A stretch of 40,054 nucleotides of DNA, from positions 1 to 40,054 of the forward strand of contig JAKAFM010000010.1 in NCBI GenBank assembly GCA_021817905.1, read 5' to 3'. This stretch comes from a bacterium. Lineage in GTDB: Bacteria > Patescibacteriota > Microgenomatia > UBA12405. Below are positions 9,019-18,322 of the stretch, piece after piece (position 1 is the first letter of the stretch; each line of letters begins with the position of its first letter). The notes under the pieces were generated by a model. It worked only from the letters and a program-made list of their open reading frames with translations, did no database searches and was not told the DNA's origin. A program made the position numbers and the translations under genes.

Positions 9019-11313
9019 TCAAGATTTCTTAGTCCATTCTTTTACTTCAACACTTCCAAACTTCTCTATAGTCAGAAAATGATCCAAAAGATAGCGATTA
9101 AGTAGTGGTAAGTCATTGACAGTCAAACCGCCAAAATTCTTGTTAGGATCATAAAGAACTAAAGCTTTCGGGTCTTTTTGTAAATCAGTTATCATTTGTC
9201 TTTGGTACTCATTGCTAAAAAAACCATAAGGGGTGTCAATACTGGTAGTGTTTTGCCGATCAGTTAAAAAATAAATTTCTGGCATCCACGGATATGCAAA
9301 GAGCTTAATGTCAGCTGGCTTATTTTTAATATAAGCAATTATAGCGTCGCTGTCTTTTATGTTAATTGACTGGTCAACAGCAATACCCCACCGTGGTGAT
9401 TGATAGGTTATCGATGATCCTGGTATTTTTCCATAGGATTGCAGCTTTAGAAGCTGGTTGTTTACAAAATCATTATAAAAAATATCTCTATTTAAAACCA
9501 TCCCAAAGAGCAATAATACTCCCACAAAAACTAACACTGAATACTTAACGGTTGTTTGCACTAAGTAACCAATAAGCAAAATCGCAATCAGAAGCGGGAA
9601 AAGTAAATGCCACCAGTCAGATCGGGCCAACGCTGTTCTAAAAAGCAATACACCCATTAAACTTAAAACAACAAATAAAGAATTAGCTGGATATTTACGA
9701 CCTCCTTTAAAATAGTTACTAACTCCCCACAATAAAGACCCAACTAAAACCAATTGGCATCCTTGCCACCACATCTCTGTCGAACCCAAAAAACTATTAA
9801 TCATTCTCCCTTCAAGTAAGGGTGATAATGCCAACCGATCAGCTGACAGATTAAAATAACCATCAGTAAACGCCTTTATGTAAAAGCTTATTTCTTTAAT
9901 CATAGGTAATAACGCCCCACCGAGAGCAAGCCCAATAGCCACCGGAGCAAAAATCAACAATACTCCCATCAAGAAGTAGGAAAGAGTTTTAATAGCCTTT
10001 AATCTTTCTGAGATAATAATGAATATAGTTATCGCCAATAATGATACTATTCCTACTTCTATACTAGTAAGTAATGATAATCCCGCAGCTATTCCAACAA
10101 TCAAAAGCCATCTCTTTTTATGATCTTTAAAGTATTCAAAAAGTGGTAATAAGGGCAACAATCCCAATGCCACTCTTATCTCTACATTATTTTTAATTAT
10201 TCCAGTACTTATTGCCATCACCATCACTAAAACAACCGTAGTCCCAAGATTACTCGGTATCAGTTTTCTAATTACCCCATAAAAAATAATAAATGCCAAT
10301 ATTTGTAGAAGGTGAAAATATAGTTTTACTTTTGCCACACTTACCCCCATAAGAACAACAAAATACTTCAACCCCCACAATAATAATGGCGGGTGATAAA
10401 CCATAAAGTCTTTATAAATAATTTGTTGGTGCAAAAGTCGTTCCAACCAACCTAGCCAAAATCCTTCTTCCACTGAATCCAATGGGGACCAATAATACAG
10501 GGGGTTAAACGCTACCACTATTATCATAACCAATGGATATAAGCGATAGAGAAATCGCTCCATATTTTTTTTACTTTTAAAATCAATTTTTTCAGAAATA
10601 ACAATACTTACTATCGTTATCACTCCTAAAATCGCCAACCAATATAGGTCACCTGGTTTTAAAATAAACAAACTCAAAATAAGATGTCCGGGATTTTGCA
10701 AAAACTTAAAAGGTAACAGATGATAGACAAGTGGTAATAATAATAAGACAAAAAGTGACCACACTAGTGAATAGTTAACCCGCTGCATTAATTGCATTAT
10801 CACCAATCCTGCCAGTATCCCATTAGCCAGCAAATATCGATTAAAACTAATCTTTTTAACCGCTAACTTTGATAACATAAAAGTCCAAAACAAAATCTGA
10901 AAAAATCCAAAAAAAACTAACATCATTCCTCCTGAATAACCCACAAAAGTTACCTGAAGGTAAAATAGTAATGCCACCCCCAAATAAAACCACCGATAAA
11001 ATGTGCTCGATTTTTTTTGCAGACGTCCTAACCACCATTGTCCACCAAATAAAATCAAGGAAATCACCAACAACAATTCATACCCCACAATATCAACTGA
11101 CTTTGCTTGCGCCAATGCTACACTAAAACCTGGAATAGTAGTTATTAATGTTGGTGAAAAAAGATTGATTGGCCCTGATTTATTGATTAGCTGCAAAATA
11201 ATTTTATCCAGACCCAAAGAGAAAAAAAGTGTCCCCACTAACAGCACGATGTCCATGGCACAGTATAACAGACAATAAACACTTCTAGCCCGCTCCTCCA
11301 TATCTCCTGTCAA
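9019..11313 (-). CDS. large polytopic membrane protein, glycosyltransferase-39-like topology
   Basis: More than 12 hydrophobic segments then a soluble C-terminal domain; consistent with CPR GT39-like proteins. Confidence 0.6.
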   Translation of the reverse strand: MTGDMEERARSVYCLLYCAMDIVLLVGTLFFSLGLDKIILQLINKSGPINLFSPTLITTIPGFSVALAQAKSVDIVGYELLLVISLILFGGQWWLGRLQKKSSTFYRWFYLGVALLFYLQVTFVGYSGGMMLVFFGFFQILFWTFMLSKLAVKKISFNRYLLANGILAGLVIMQLMQRVNYSLVWSLFVLLLLPLVYHLLPFKFLQNPGHLILSLFILKPGDLYWLAILGVITIVSIVISEKIDFKSKKNMERFLYRLYPLVMIIVVAFNPLYYWSPLDSVEEGFWLGWLERLLHQQIIYKDFMVYHPPLLLWGLKYFVVLMGVSVAKVKLYFHLLQILAFIIFYGVIRKLIPSNLGTTVVLVMVMAISTGIIKNNVEIRVALGLLPLLPLFEYFKDHKKRWLLIVGIAAGLSLLTSIEVGIVSLLAITIFIIISERLKAIKTLSYFLMGVLLIFAPVAIGLALGGALLPMIKEISFYIKAFTDGYFNLSADRLALSPLLEGRMINSFLGSTEMWWQGCQLVLVGSLLWGVSNYFKGGRKYPANSLFVVLSLMGVLLFRTALARSDWWHLLFPLLIAILLIGYLVQTTVKYSVLVFVGVLLLFGMVLNRDIFYNDFVNNQLLKLQSYGKIPGSSITYQSPRWGIAVDQSINIKDSDAIIAYIKNKPADIKLFAYPWMPEIYFLTDRQNTTSIDTPYGFFSNEYQRQMITDLQKDPKALVLYDPNKNFGGLTVNDLPLLNRYLLDHFLTIEKFGSVEVKEWTKKS

Positions 11314-11340
11314 TTAACTGATATAATACAAGTGTAAGTT

Positions 11341-11643
11341 ATGTTCCAGAAATTGTTCTATACATTAACCAACACTGTCCTTGCCATTATCGAATTTCTT
11401 CTCAGTTTTAGAATCATTCTCAAATTCTTTGGTGCTTCCGCGTCCGCACCTTTTGTTTTCTGGATTTACGAAACGACTCAACCCCTGTTGAAACCATTCA
11501 TTGGTGCATTTCCTTCTCCTCGAGTCGAAGGCGGATTTATAATCGAATTCTCCTCACTTTTTGCATTAATAGTTTTTGCCTTTATCGGCTATTTAATTGA
11601 CAATCTATTGCTTCAAATAAAACACCAACCCTCTAAAAACTAA
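11341..11643 (+). CDS. YggT family membrane protein
   Basis: ~100 aa, two hydrophobic blocks, FLLSFRIILKFFGAS...P..PFIGAFPS pattern. Confidence 0.75.
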   Translation: MFQKLFYTLTNTVLAIIEFLLSFRIILKFFGASASAPFVFWIYETTQPLLKPFIGAFPSPRVEGGFIIEFSSLFALIVFAFIGYLIDNLLLQIKHQPSKN

Positions 11644-11745
11644 TTAAGTGTTTCAAAGTATCCTTTCATTTGAACTGTTTCAAAATAGTGGCTTAATGTA
11701 ATTGGATCATTAAGTTCTCCTTGGTAAATTTTGCTATCATAATCT

Positions 11746-12378
11746 ATGAAAATATACCCATCCATGAACAAAAATAATACCGCCCTGTTAGTTATCGACC
11801 CCATCAATTCCTGTGCCCATGAAAAATGTGAAACACCTGAATGGAATATTCACTTTACTAAAATCCGTCAAATGCTACCCAAACTTGAAAATTTTCTTAA
11901 TGACTACCGTCAAAAAATCGGTGGTTTAGTTGTTATTACCACCATTACTCCCTGGAACAAGGAAAATCTCCCAAACAATATTAATGAGCTGTATACCGAC
12001 CCTTCCGCCTATTATTATTCAGACGACACCAGCGGCTTTGATGAACAATTTTATAAAGTTAAGCCAGACAATTCGGATATAATTTTAACCAAAAATACCT
12101 ATGATTCATTTTCCAATGGCCAGCTGGATAAATTATTTATGGAAAAGGGGATCAAGTATGTTGTTGTCACCGGGGTATTTACTGATGGTTGTGTTTTAGC
12201 TTCAATCGTAAGCGGTTTTTCGAAAGGCTACAATTTTGTTATTCTTAAAGATCTTGTTGAAACTACCGACAGTTCAACCCGTCAGCAGCTTCAGAAACTT
12301 CTCATAGAATACACCTTTCCAGTTATGTACGGTCGGACAATTTCTTCAAACGAGTTATTTGAGGAAATTAGTAGCTAA
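11746..12378 (+). CDS. isochorismatase-family cysteine hydrolase
   Basis: ALLVIDPIN, catalytic Cys in VVVTGVFTDGCVLASIVSGF. Confidence 0.88.
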   Translation: MKIYPSMNKNNTALLVIDPINSCAHEKCETPEWNIHFTKIRQMLPKLENFLNDYRQKIGGLVVITTITPWNKENLPNNINELYTDPSAYYYSDDTSGFDEQFYKVKPDNSDIILTKNTYDSFSNGQLDKLFMEKGIKYVVVTGVFTDGCVLASIVSGFSKGYNFVILKDLVETTDSSTRQQLQKLLIEYTFPVMYGRTISSNELFEEISS

Positions 12379-12467
12379 TACAAAATAAGTTCATGAGTAT
12401 AGCATTGGTCGGAGGTGTTGCTCTTTCATTTGAACCCCTGTTGGAAATTTTGGCTCATTTCTACCAT

Positions 12468-13058
12468 CTAACTTCGTGACTGCGCTAGTGTGTTGATGTA
12501 ACCAGTCTGCTGCGGCGTAAATACTGTTTCTTTCACAAAAGCATCTTTATTCGGGCTGTATATTAATACATCGCTTGCAATTGATGCTAAAAATTTAGGA
12601 TCCTTATTGGCTTTTGATTCAATAGCAATATATTGATTGGTGACCGGATAAGGCAAAAGAAAATAATCCACTGGATATTGGCGTATTTTTCCGTTGTCAG
12701 GAACTTTTTCCAGTAAAGTTCGAATCAATGTAAATCGACCCGGTTCGCTTAATCTTGAAAAGAGTGCTTCCTCCAAATATCCCTCGGGATCTTTGATAAT
12801 AGGTTTATCTCTCGTTTCGTCAGTTCTAATCATCATAATTCGTTTGACTAATGCTGGATCGCGAACAAATATAAGTAGGTCGATATCAGCCGGTGATTTA
12901 ATACCTCGAGCTAAACTGCCATAAATCCCCATCTTAGCCACTGCCGATTCATGCGAAAAAATTCTGCCTAACTCTAATGCTTTATCATAAAGAGTTTGAC
13001 GGTCAAAACTAGATTCAGAAGAAATTATTACTTCATTTGTTTTAACGTCAGTAGTCAT
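12468..13058 (-). CDS. Pol-beta-superfamily nucleotidyltransferase domain protein
   Basis: KMGIYGSLARGIKSPADIDLLIFV (GS-x10-DxD). Confidence 0.82.
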   Translation of the reverse strand: MTTDVKTNEVIISSESSFDRQTLYDKALELGRIFSHESAVAKMGIYGSLARGIKSPADIDLLIFVRDPALVKRIMMIRTDETRDKPIIKDPEGYLEEALFSRLSEPGRFTLIRTLLEKVPDNGKIRQYPVDYFLLPYPVTNQYIAIESKANKDPKFLASIASDVLIYSPNKDAFVKETVFTPQQTGYINTLAQSRS

Positions 13059-13260
13059 ATATAAAACAGTATTTTAAACTATAATAGCTGGTAATAAGAA
13101 AGAGTTGTATCCCGTCTACTACCTCTCATTTAGTTTTAAACCAACAACTTACCGAAATATACGGAAAATACACTTTTTCACAAGGTAACCTGTCTGGCGG
13201 AGGAGGTGCACTTCTATTTAATCTACTATTTGAAACCTACAAATACACGGATATGTTCTA

Positions 13261-13572
13261 CTATTTCTTAAAAAGTGGAAATAAAAAAAACATGAGAAAT
13301 AGAACTAACCAAAGCATTGTAATATTTTTCAACCCCTTTTGCTCTCCAAAAAAGTCTTTTATACCGACTAAATTCAATAAACCTTTTAATATAAAAAATC
13401 CAATTAATGCAACCGGAATAATTACAATATCCATTACAAGATTAGCTGTAATAATATGCCCCGCGTCTAATTCGGTTCCTGCCATGACCCTATTTCTAAA
13501 TGTAATTATAAATACCCCAAAAATCCATAAAATCACCCAAAGTAACAAAGGATGCTTTTTCTTCATGAACAA
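13261..13572 (-). CDS. small membrane protein, ~103 aa
   Basis: Three hydrophobic helices; preferred over the antisense ORF 13253..13597. Confidence 0.55.
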   Translation of the reverse strand: MFMKKKHPLLLWVILWIFGVFIITFRNRVMAGTELDAGHIITANLVMDIVIIPVALIGFFILKGLLNLVGIKDFFGEQKGLKNITMLWLVLFLMFFLFPLFKK

Positions 13573-13656
13573 TTCTCTCCAAAAGGACGAATATTAATGT
13601 GTTCTTTTGAAATCATTATTACATAGATCTAACGGTTTGTCTATAAATATTAGAAA

Positions 13657-13699
13657 AGCGGAGCAGGTGGGTCTGGAACCTTGGTATCCTCATAACACC
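13657..13699. repeat. 43-nt direct repeat, copy 1
   Basis: AGCGGAGCAGGTGGGTCTGGAACCTTGGTATCCTCATAACACC; 39/43 identical to copy 2, first 26 nt exact. Confidence 0.9.
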
Positions 13700-13780
13700 T
13701 ACTTTTACCATTTCTCATTCTACCCCAACTTAGTGTTTGAAATTTGCTTATTTTCTCATTCACAATTATGATTATTTATC

Positions 13781-14904
13781 ATGGTTAATTCTGAAGTTTT
13801 TATTTCTTCTTCATCTGTTGTGTCGACTCCCGTAACCGCTCCTATAACCCCAAATGATCCGATTGCCCCCCTGTTTTTAGCCATCGTCCGATTGGTTTGA
13901 GTATCTTACTTTTATTATTAATCGGATGCTTCCTTTACCGGACCATAGCTTCCATTGTTGTAATCGCAGTTTTAACTAATTCGGTTGCTCAAAGCCATGG
14001 TCTTTTACCAATATTTTCACTTGCTCCGTTAATTTGTATTTTCCCGATCATTGGTGCAGTAACAGTGGTGTTTTTAATCTACCTTTTCCTTAAAACAACA
14101 GACTTTTCGGTTAGTAGTTATAAATTTCTATTAACTTCTTTGATTGTTGCTCCTTTGTTATATACATTGCTGATTTATCTTTTGCTGTCACAAGCCCAAA
14201 CAGTTTATTCAGCCAGCAGCTTGGATACAAGCAGCAGTCCTCTAAATTCCATGATGCCTATTTTTTCGTCGGTATTAAACGAAATTAATCTATTTTCATT
14301 AGTCACTTTATTGGTGGTTAAAAAAAAGAAAGATCTTTTTACTAATCCTCCGTCAAACCTAAGTCAGTTGAAAAAAGTAATCTTGGTGGTTTTGGGATTA
14401 GTTATCATTTTGCCTAGTTTTAGTGAAACATTTACAGTTATTCGAAGCAGTTTGTATCCAGACACTAATTTTACCCAGGTCCGCAAGGAAGTTGGTTACA
14501 ATCTTTATTCGCCATCTAGCTTAGCCCAAGGGCAAGAAATTGCCACTCAGTATTATATAGATGAGAAAAATTCTCTAAAACTGCCGAACCCGACAGTAAG
14601 AGTTGCCTTTGATATTCCCCTTAAGGAAAGATTGGCTGGTTATAAATCAAAGGTAATAATCTTAAACCAAAGTTTAGTTCCAAGTGATTTTAGTCTTTCT
14701 TCATATTTGAGCAATCAATTCCCAAACACGTATCCTGAGAAAGCAACAATTTCGACAGCAGCCAACAAAGAAGGGTTTGTAGTCATCAAGACAGCAAAAT
14801 ATTTATACTTTGTGACTTCCGATAACATTTTGATCAACATCTCGGCAATAAGTCCGCAAATAAGTGCCCAAGACTTGGTCGAGTTAGCGGACTCATTGAA
14901 ATAA
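13781..14904 (+). pseudogene. polytopic membrane protein with probable frameshift near 13876-13885 (intact ORF from TTG 13897)
   Basis: Frame 2 from ATG 13781: MVNSEVFISSSSVVSTPVTAPITPNDPIAPLFLA...stop. Frame 1 continues from the C6/T5 homopolymers as ..PPVFSHRPIGLSILLLLIGCFLYRTI.. without stop to 14904. Confidence 0.55.
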
Positions 14905-14924
14905 ATACTCAATGCCAATATTTG

Positions 14925-14967
14925 AGCGGAGCAGGTGGGTCTGGAACCTTTCTATCCCTATAACACC
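14925..14967. repeat. 43-nt direct repeat, copy 2
   Basis: AGCGGAGCAGGTGGGTCTGGAACCTTTCTATCCCTATAACACC. Confidence 0.9.
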
Positions 14968-15009
14968 CTGTCTTATTTCAAGATTCCAATAATTTTTTCA
15001 GTACGAAAC

Positions 15010-15027
15010 AAGAACCAATAGGTTCTT
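15010..15027. terminator. hairpin AAGAACC-AATA-GGTTCTT
   Basis: Perfect 7-bp inverted repeat. Confidence 0.4.
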
Positions 15028-15063
15028 ATTCTACCCTTCCTTTCTGCCTAAATGAGACAAATA

Positions 15064-15087
15064 AGACACTATAAAAAAGTAGTGTCT
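15064..15087. terminator. hairpin AGACACTA-taaaaaag-TAGTGTCT, probable bidirectional terminator
   Basis: Perfect 8-bp inverted repeat followed by an A-rich tract, between convergent genes. Confidence 0.5.
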
Positions 15088-15127
15088 AAAAATTATGATC
15101 TAGATTGAACAAGTTTGTTACTCAAAA

Positions 15128-15643
15128 TCAATTTATTCCAAATTCTTTTAATAAAACTTTCATTTTTTCCATTTGGTGTGGAAAGACAAAATACACTGAA
15201 AGTTCATCGGGAAATACCCACTTAACTTCTCTAATCTCTTCTTTTTGCGTCTTTATCTCACTTTCTTCACCTGTAAATTTAACTAGGAATTGAGTTCTTT
15301 CTTGACCCCTGAAAAATTGCTTCTTTTCTGATATTCTTTTATTTATCACATCATCCGGCCATTCATAACGATCTATTTGCTTGCTGGTTTTAATCACTTC
15401 AAATTTATCGCTACCTAATTCTTCACTTAATTCTCTTACTATAGCTACTTCCGGCTTTTCTCCTTCTTCAATTCCTCCACCAGGAATATCCCACTCGTTA
15501 TCCTTATAGCTTCTTTTTTGAACAATAAGGATTCGTCCGTGCTTATCTAATATTGCTGCACTTGTGCTTTGCCTGTAAGTCAAATTATCACGAGTAATTT
15601 TCTGAGTAATAGTCATAAACAATCGTTTAATTGAATTACTCAA
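15128..15643 (-). CDS. NUDIX hydrolase
   Basis: GGGIEEGEKPEVAIVRELSEELG Nudix box (GX5EX7REUXEEXGU). Confidence 0.93.
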   Translation of the reverse strand: MSNSIKRLFMTITQKITRDNLTYRQSTSAAILDKHGRILIVQKRSYKDNEWDIPGGGIEEGEKPEVAIVRELSEELGSDKFEVIKTSKQIDRYEWPDDVINKRISEKKQFFRGQERTQFLVKFTGEESEIKTQKEEIREVKWVFPDELSVYFVFPHQMEKMKVLLKEFGIN

Positions 15644-15679
15644 TTATAACCCAATCATTGGTATATAATTGACCTATAA

Positions 15680-16624
15680 ATGTACATAATCTACTTAGCC
15701 GGTAATAGTATCAACAATAAAACTTGGACTGAAAAAGTTAAAGCCAAGTTTGATTCATTTTCCACTGGCGATATTCTGTATTACGATCACTGGCAAGCCG
15801 GAGAAAAATGGATAAATTTAGAAAGAGAGTCTAAAAAATTAGCAGAATTGGTTAAAGACAAAATAAATTATTTTGTTTTTGCTAAATCAATCGGGTCGGT
15901 TTTAGCGTTGAAAAATATCTATGAAGGTATTCTGAATCCAAAGAAAATGGTGATTTGTGGTTTACCCTATCGAGCCGGAAAAGAAGAATTTAAAGAAATC
16001 GACGAATGTCTAAAGACGCTTAAAGTACCAACAATGTTTATTCAAAATGAATTTGATCCGGTATATGGTTTTGATGAATTAGCCAAAGTTTTGGCGAATA
16101 ATAGTCCGAATGATTATCATCTGATTAAAAAACCGGGCAATAGCACTCACGATTATGAAGATTATGAAAATCTTATTAAACAAGTGAAAATCTATTTCGG
16201 TGATGAAGACAAACAAGTCCACTTAGAGAAAATCTATAAAACCCTCGATTTTGTGGCCAAAAAACTAAACACACTAAATATCAAATGGCTCCTTGGTGCC
16301 AGCGGAGCTTTGATGGTTCATGGAGTAAAAATCGCACCCTGGGACTTGGACATATTAACTCCTTTTGAAAATATTAAATTATTAAAAGATGAATTTAAAG
16401 AATATTTTGTCAGTGAGGATGAGGATGGATTGCTTTTGAAAATTGGTGATATTGAAGTTGAAATAATAAAATTAGATGACTTGGGAAATCCGGCTCCGAC
16501 TTTATTTCAGGATAATTTAATCCCGGTTAATCCTTTGGAAGACGAGCTGTATTTTTATGAACAAAGACCGGGAAGAGAAAATACAGTGAGGTTAATAAAA
16601 GAAAAATTGAAAAATGACAAATAA
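15680..16624 (+). CDS. alpha/beta-hydrolase (RBBP9-like) fused to C-terminal nucleotidyltransferase-like domain
   Basis: N-half: YLAGNS.., FAKSIGSVLALK nucleophile elbow, ..EFDPVYG.., H in NSTHDYEDYE. C-half: WLLGASGALMVHGVKIAPWDLDILTPF with downstream IEVEIIKLDD. Confidence 0.7.
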   Translation: MYIIYLAGNSINNKTWTEKVKAKFDSFSTGDILYYDHWQAGEKWINLERESKKLAELVKDKINYFVFAKSIGSVLALKNIYEGILNPKKMVICGLPYRAGKEEFKEIDECLKTLKVPTMFIQNEFDPVYGFDELAKVLANNSPNDYHLIKKPGNSTHDYEDYENLIKQVKIYFGDEDKQVHLEKIYKTLDFVAKKLNTLNIKWLLGASGALMVHGVKIAPWDLDILTPFENIKLLKDEFKEYFVSEDEDGLLLKIGDIEVEIIKLDDLGNPAPTLFQDNLIPVNPLEDELYFYEQRPGRENTVRLIKEKLKNDK

Positions 16625-17150
16625 AACCCAAGACTGGCAAGAGTTATCCCGAGAAGAAGCTTTTAGAAAATATTCTCGAAAAATTGAAAAAGTAATCTTT
16701 AAACTACCAAACGGAAAAGAAACTGATTTTTATATTAAAAAAGAAGGACCAACTGCCAGTGTTCTCGCTCTAACACCAGACAATCAGGTAATTATTGCCA
16801 AACAATTTCGTCCCGGTCCTAAAAAAGTCTTAATGGAACTTCCCGGTGGTTTTGTTGATCCAAACGAAGAGCCTGAAGTCACCATGAAACGAGAATTGTT
16901 AGAAGAAACCGGCTACGAAGGTGATGTCAAATTTATTACCACCTGTCTTGACGATGCCTATTCCACCATGGTGCGCTATTGTTTTGTCGCTACCAATTGC
17001 AAAAAAGTTAAAGAAATCGAAAATGGAGAAGACGAGTTTACCGAGCTGGTTTTAGTCCCATTAGAAGAGTTTAAAAATGTATTGCGCAGTGGTCAAATGA
17101 CGGATGTTGAAGTGGGATTCTTAGGGTTAGATTATTTAGGATTACTATAA
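16614..17150 (+). CDS. NUDIX hydrolase, ADP-ribose pyrophosphatase-like
   Basis: GGFVDPNEEPEVTMKRELLEETGYEG Nudix box. Confidence 0.93.
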   Translation: MTNKTQDWQELSREEAFRKYSRKIEKVIFKLPNGKETDFYIKKEGPTASVLALTPDNQVIIAKQFRPGPKKVLMELPGGFVDPNEEPEVTMKRELLEETGYEGDVKFITTCLDDAYSTMVRYCFVATNCKKVKEIENGEDEFTELVLVPLEEFKNVLRSGQMTDVEVGFLGLDYLGLL

Positions 17151-17153
17151 ACT

Positions 17154-17663
17154 ATGATATTAACCGATAAAATCAGAAAAGCTTTAAGAGTCGCAGCTAT
17201 CCAACACGATAAACAATATCGAAAGGACAATTTAACTCCATTTATCATCCATCCTTACGAAGTAGCTCTGATAGTTTCTGAATATATTGACGATGAAGAC
17301 ATAATTTCCGCCGCATTACTCCATGATTTATTGGAAGATACTTCGGGATATTCCTATGAAAAACTTAAAGAGGAGTTCGGAGAAAAAGTTGCCAATATTG
17401 TTCAGTCTTTAACTGATGAGCCACTTCCAGATTTTGACTGGAACCAGAAACATCAAAAGTATCTCGAAAATTTAAAAACTGCTAGTGATGAAGCTGTCTT
17501 GGTTTGTCTAGTTGATAAATTTTCCAATGTCTCTACTGCACCTGTTAATCAAGACAGAGTCTGGTATTACCAAGGCGTTATCGATATTGCTAAGTCTAGA
17601 GAATTAACTAAAAATTTTAAGTTATTAAGCGACTTTGAAAATTTAGTGTCAAACAACAAATGA
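17154..17663 (+). CDS. HD-domain phosphohydrolase, SpoT/MESH1-like hydrolase domain
   Basis: AAIQHDKQYRK..PFIIHPYEVA..AALLHDLLEDTSGYSYEKLKEEFGEKVANIVQSLTDEP. Confidence 0.85.
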   Translation: MILTDKIRKALRVAAIQHDKQYRKDNLTPFIIHPYEVALIVSEYIDDEDIISAALLHDLLEDTSGYSYEKLKEEFGEKVANIVQSLTDEPLPDFDWNQKHQKYLENLKTASDEAVLVCLVDKFSNVSTAPVNQDRVWYYQGVIDIAKSRELTKNFKLLSDFENLVSNNK

Positions 17664-18322
17664 ACCAAGATCTATTAAGTAACTTGATTGTCGAGTACAA
17701 ACAACTCTTTGAAAATGTCTGGGAGTTTGGGGGAGGTTATGGGTTTCGCTACCATCATGGAGTTCGAGTCATGAAATATTGTCAAAAAATAGTCAAGTTT
17801 CCCAGATTCAAAAATGAAACTATAAATATTGATGCCTTGTTAATTGCTGCTTTGTTTCACGATATTGGCAAAATTGAAGCTGTTAACGAAAACGGACAAT
17901 TAGTTTATGGCAATTATGGCGGAGTTAGTCATGACGCATTGGGAGCTAAAATCGCCCCAAAGTATTTAGAAAAATATATTAAAGAAAAAGAATTAATCGA
18001 CTTAATTTGTTTAATAATTTCTGAGCAGGAAAGTAAGGTAACCCCGACCAGAATTGAATCTAAAATAATCAAAGATGCCGATAGATTAGATCATTATGGA
18101 GTTCTCCATTTGTGGTGCTCGATAACTTACGCCAATTACAATAATAAAAATGTTGAGGGCTTAAAAGAATTTTGGGAAGGCGAAGAAGGCAAGAAGAAAT
18201 ATGAGTCCAACTCCTCTAAATTTTATTTTCCTGGAGTTAAAGCAATTGCCGAAAAAAGGTTTAAGAATTTAACACAAGCGACCGAATTAATGTTTAAGGA
18301 GGACGATGGACTGGACCTGTGA
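17660..18322 (+). CDS. HD-domain protein
   Basis: YHHGVRVMKYC...LLIAALFHDIGKIEA...DADRLDHYG. Confidence 0.85.
   Translation: MNQDLLSNLIVEYKQLFENVWEFGGGYGFRYHHGVRVMKYCQKIVKFPRFKNETINIDALLIAALFHDIGKIEAVNENGQLVYGNYGGVSHDALGAKIAPKYLEKYIKEKELIDLICLIISEQESKVTPTRIESKIIKDADRLDHYGVLHLWCSITYANYNNKNVEGLKEFWEGEEGKKKYESNSSKFYFPGVKAIAEKRFKNLTQATELMFKEDDGLDL

Noticed and set aside
11663-12435. 13-nt direct repeat CTTTCATTTGAAC flanking the isochorismatase gene
   Set aside because: Several 13-mer repeats are expected by chance in 40 kb of AT-rich DNA; no further similarity around it.
13253-13597. 114-aa plus-strand ORF
   Set aside because: Antisense to the more plausible 103-aa membrane protein.
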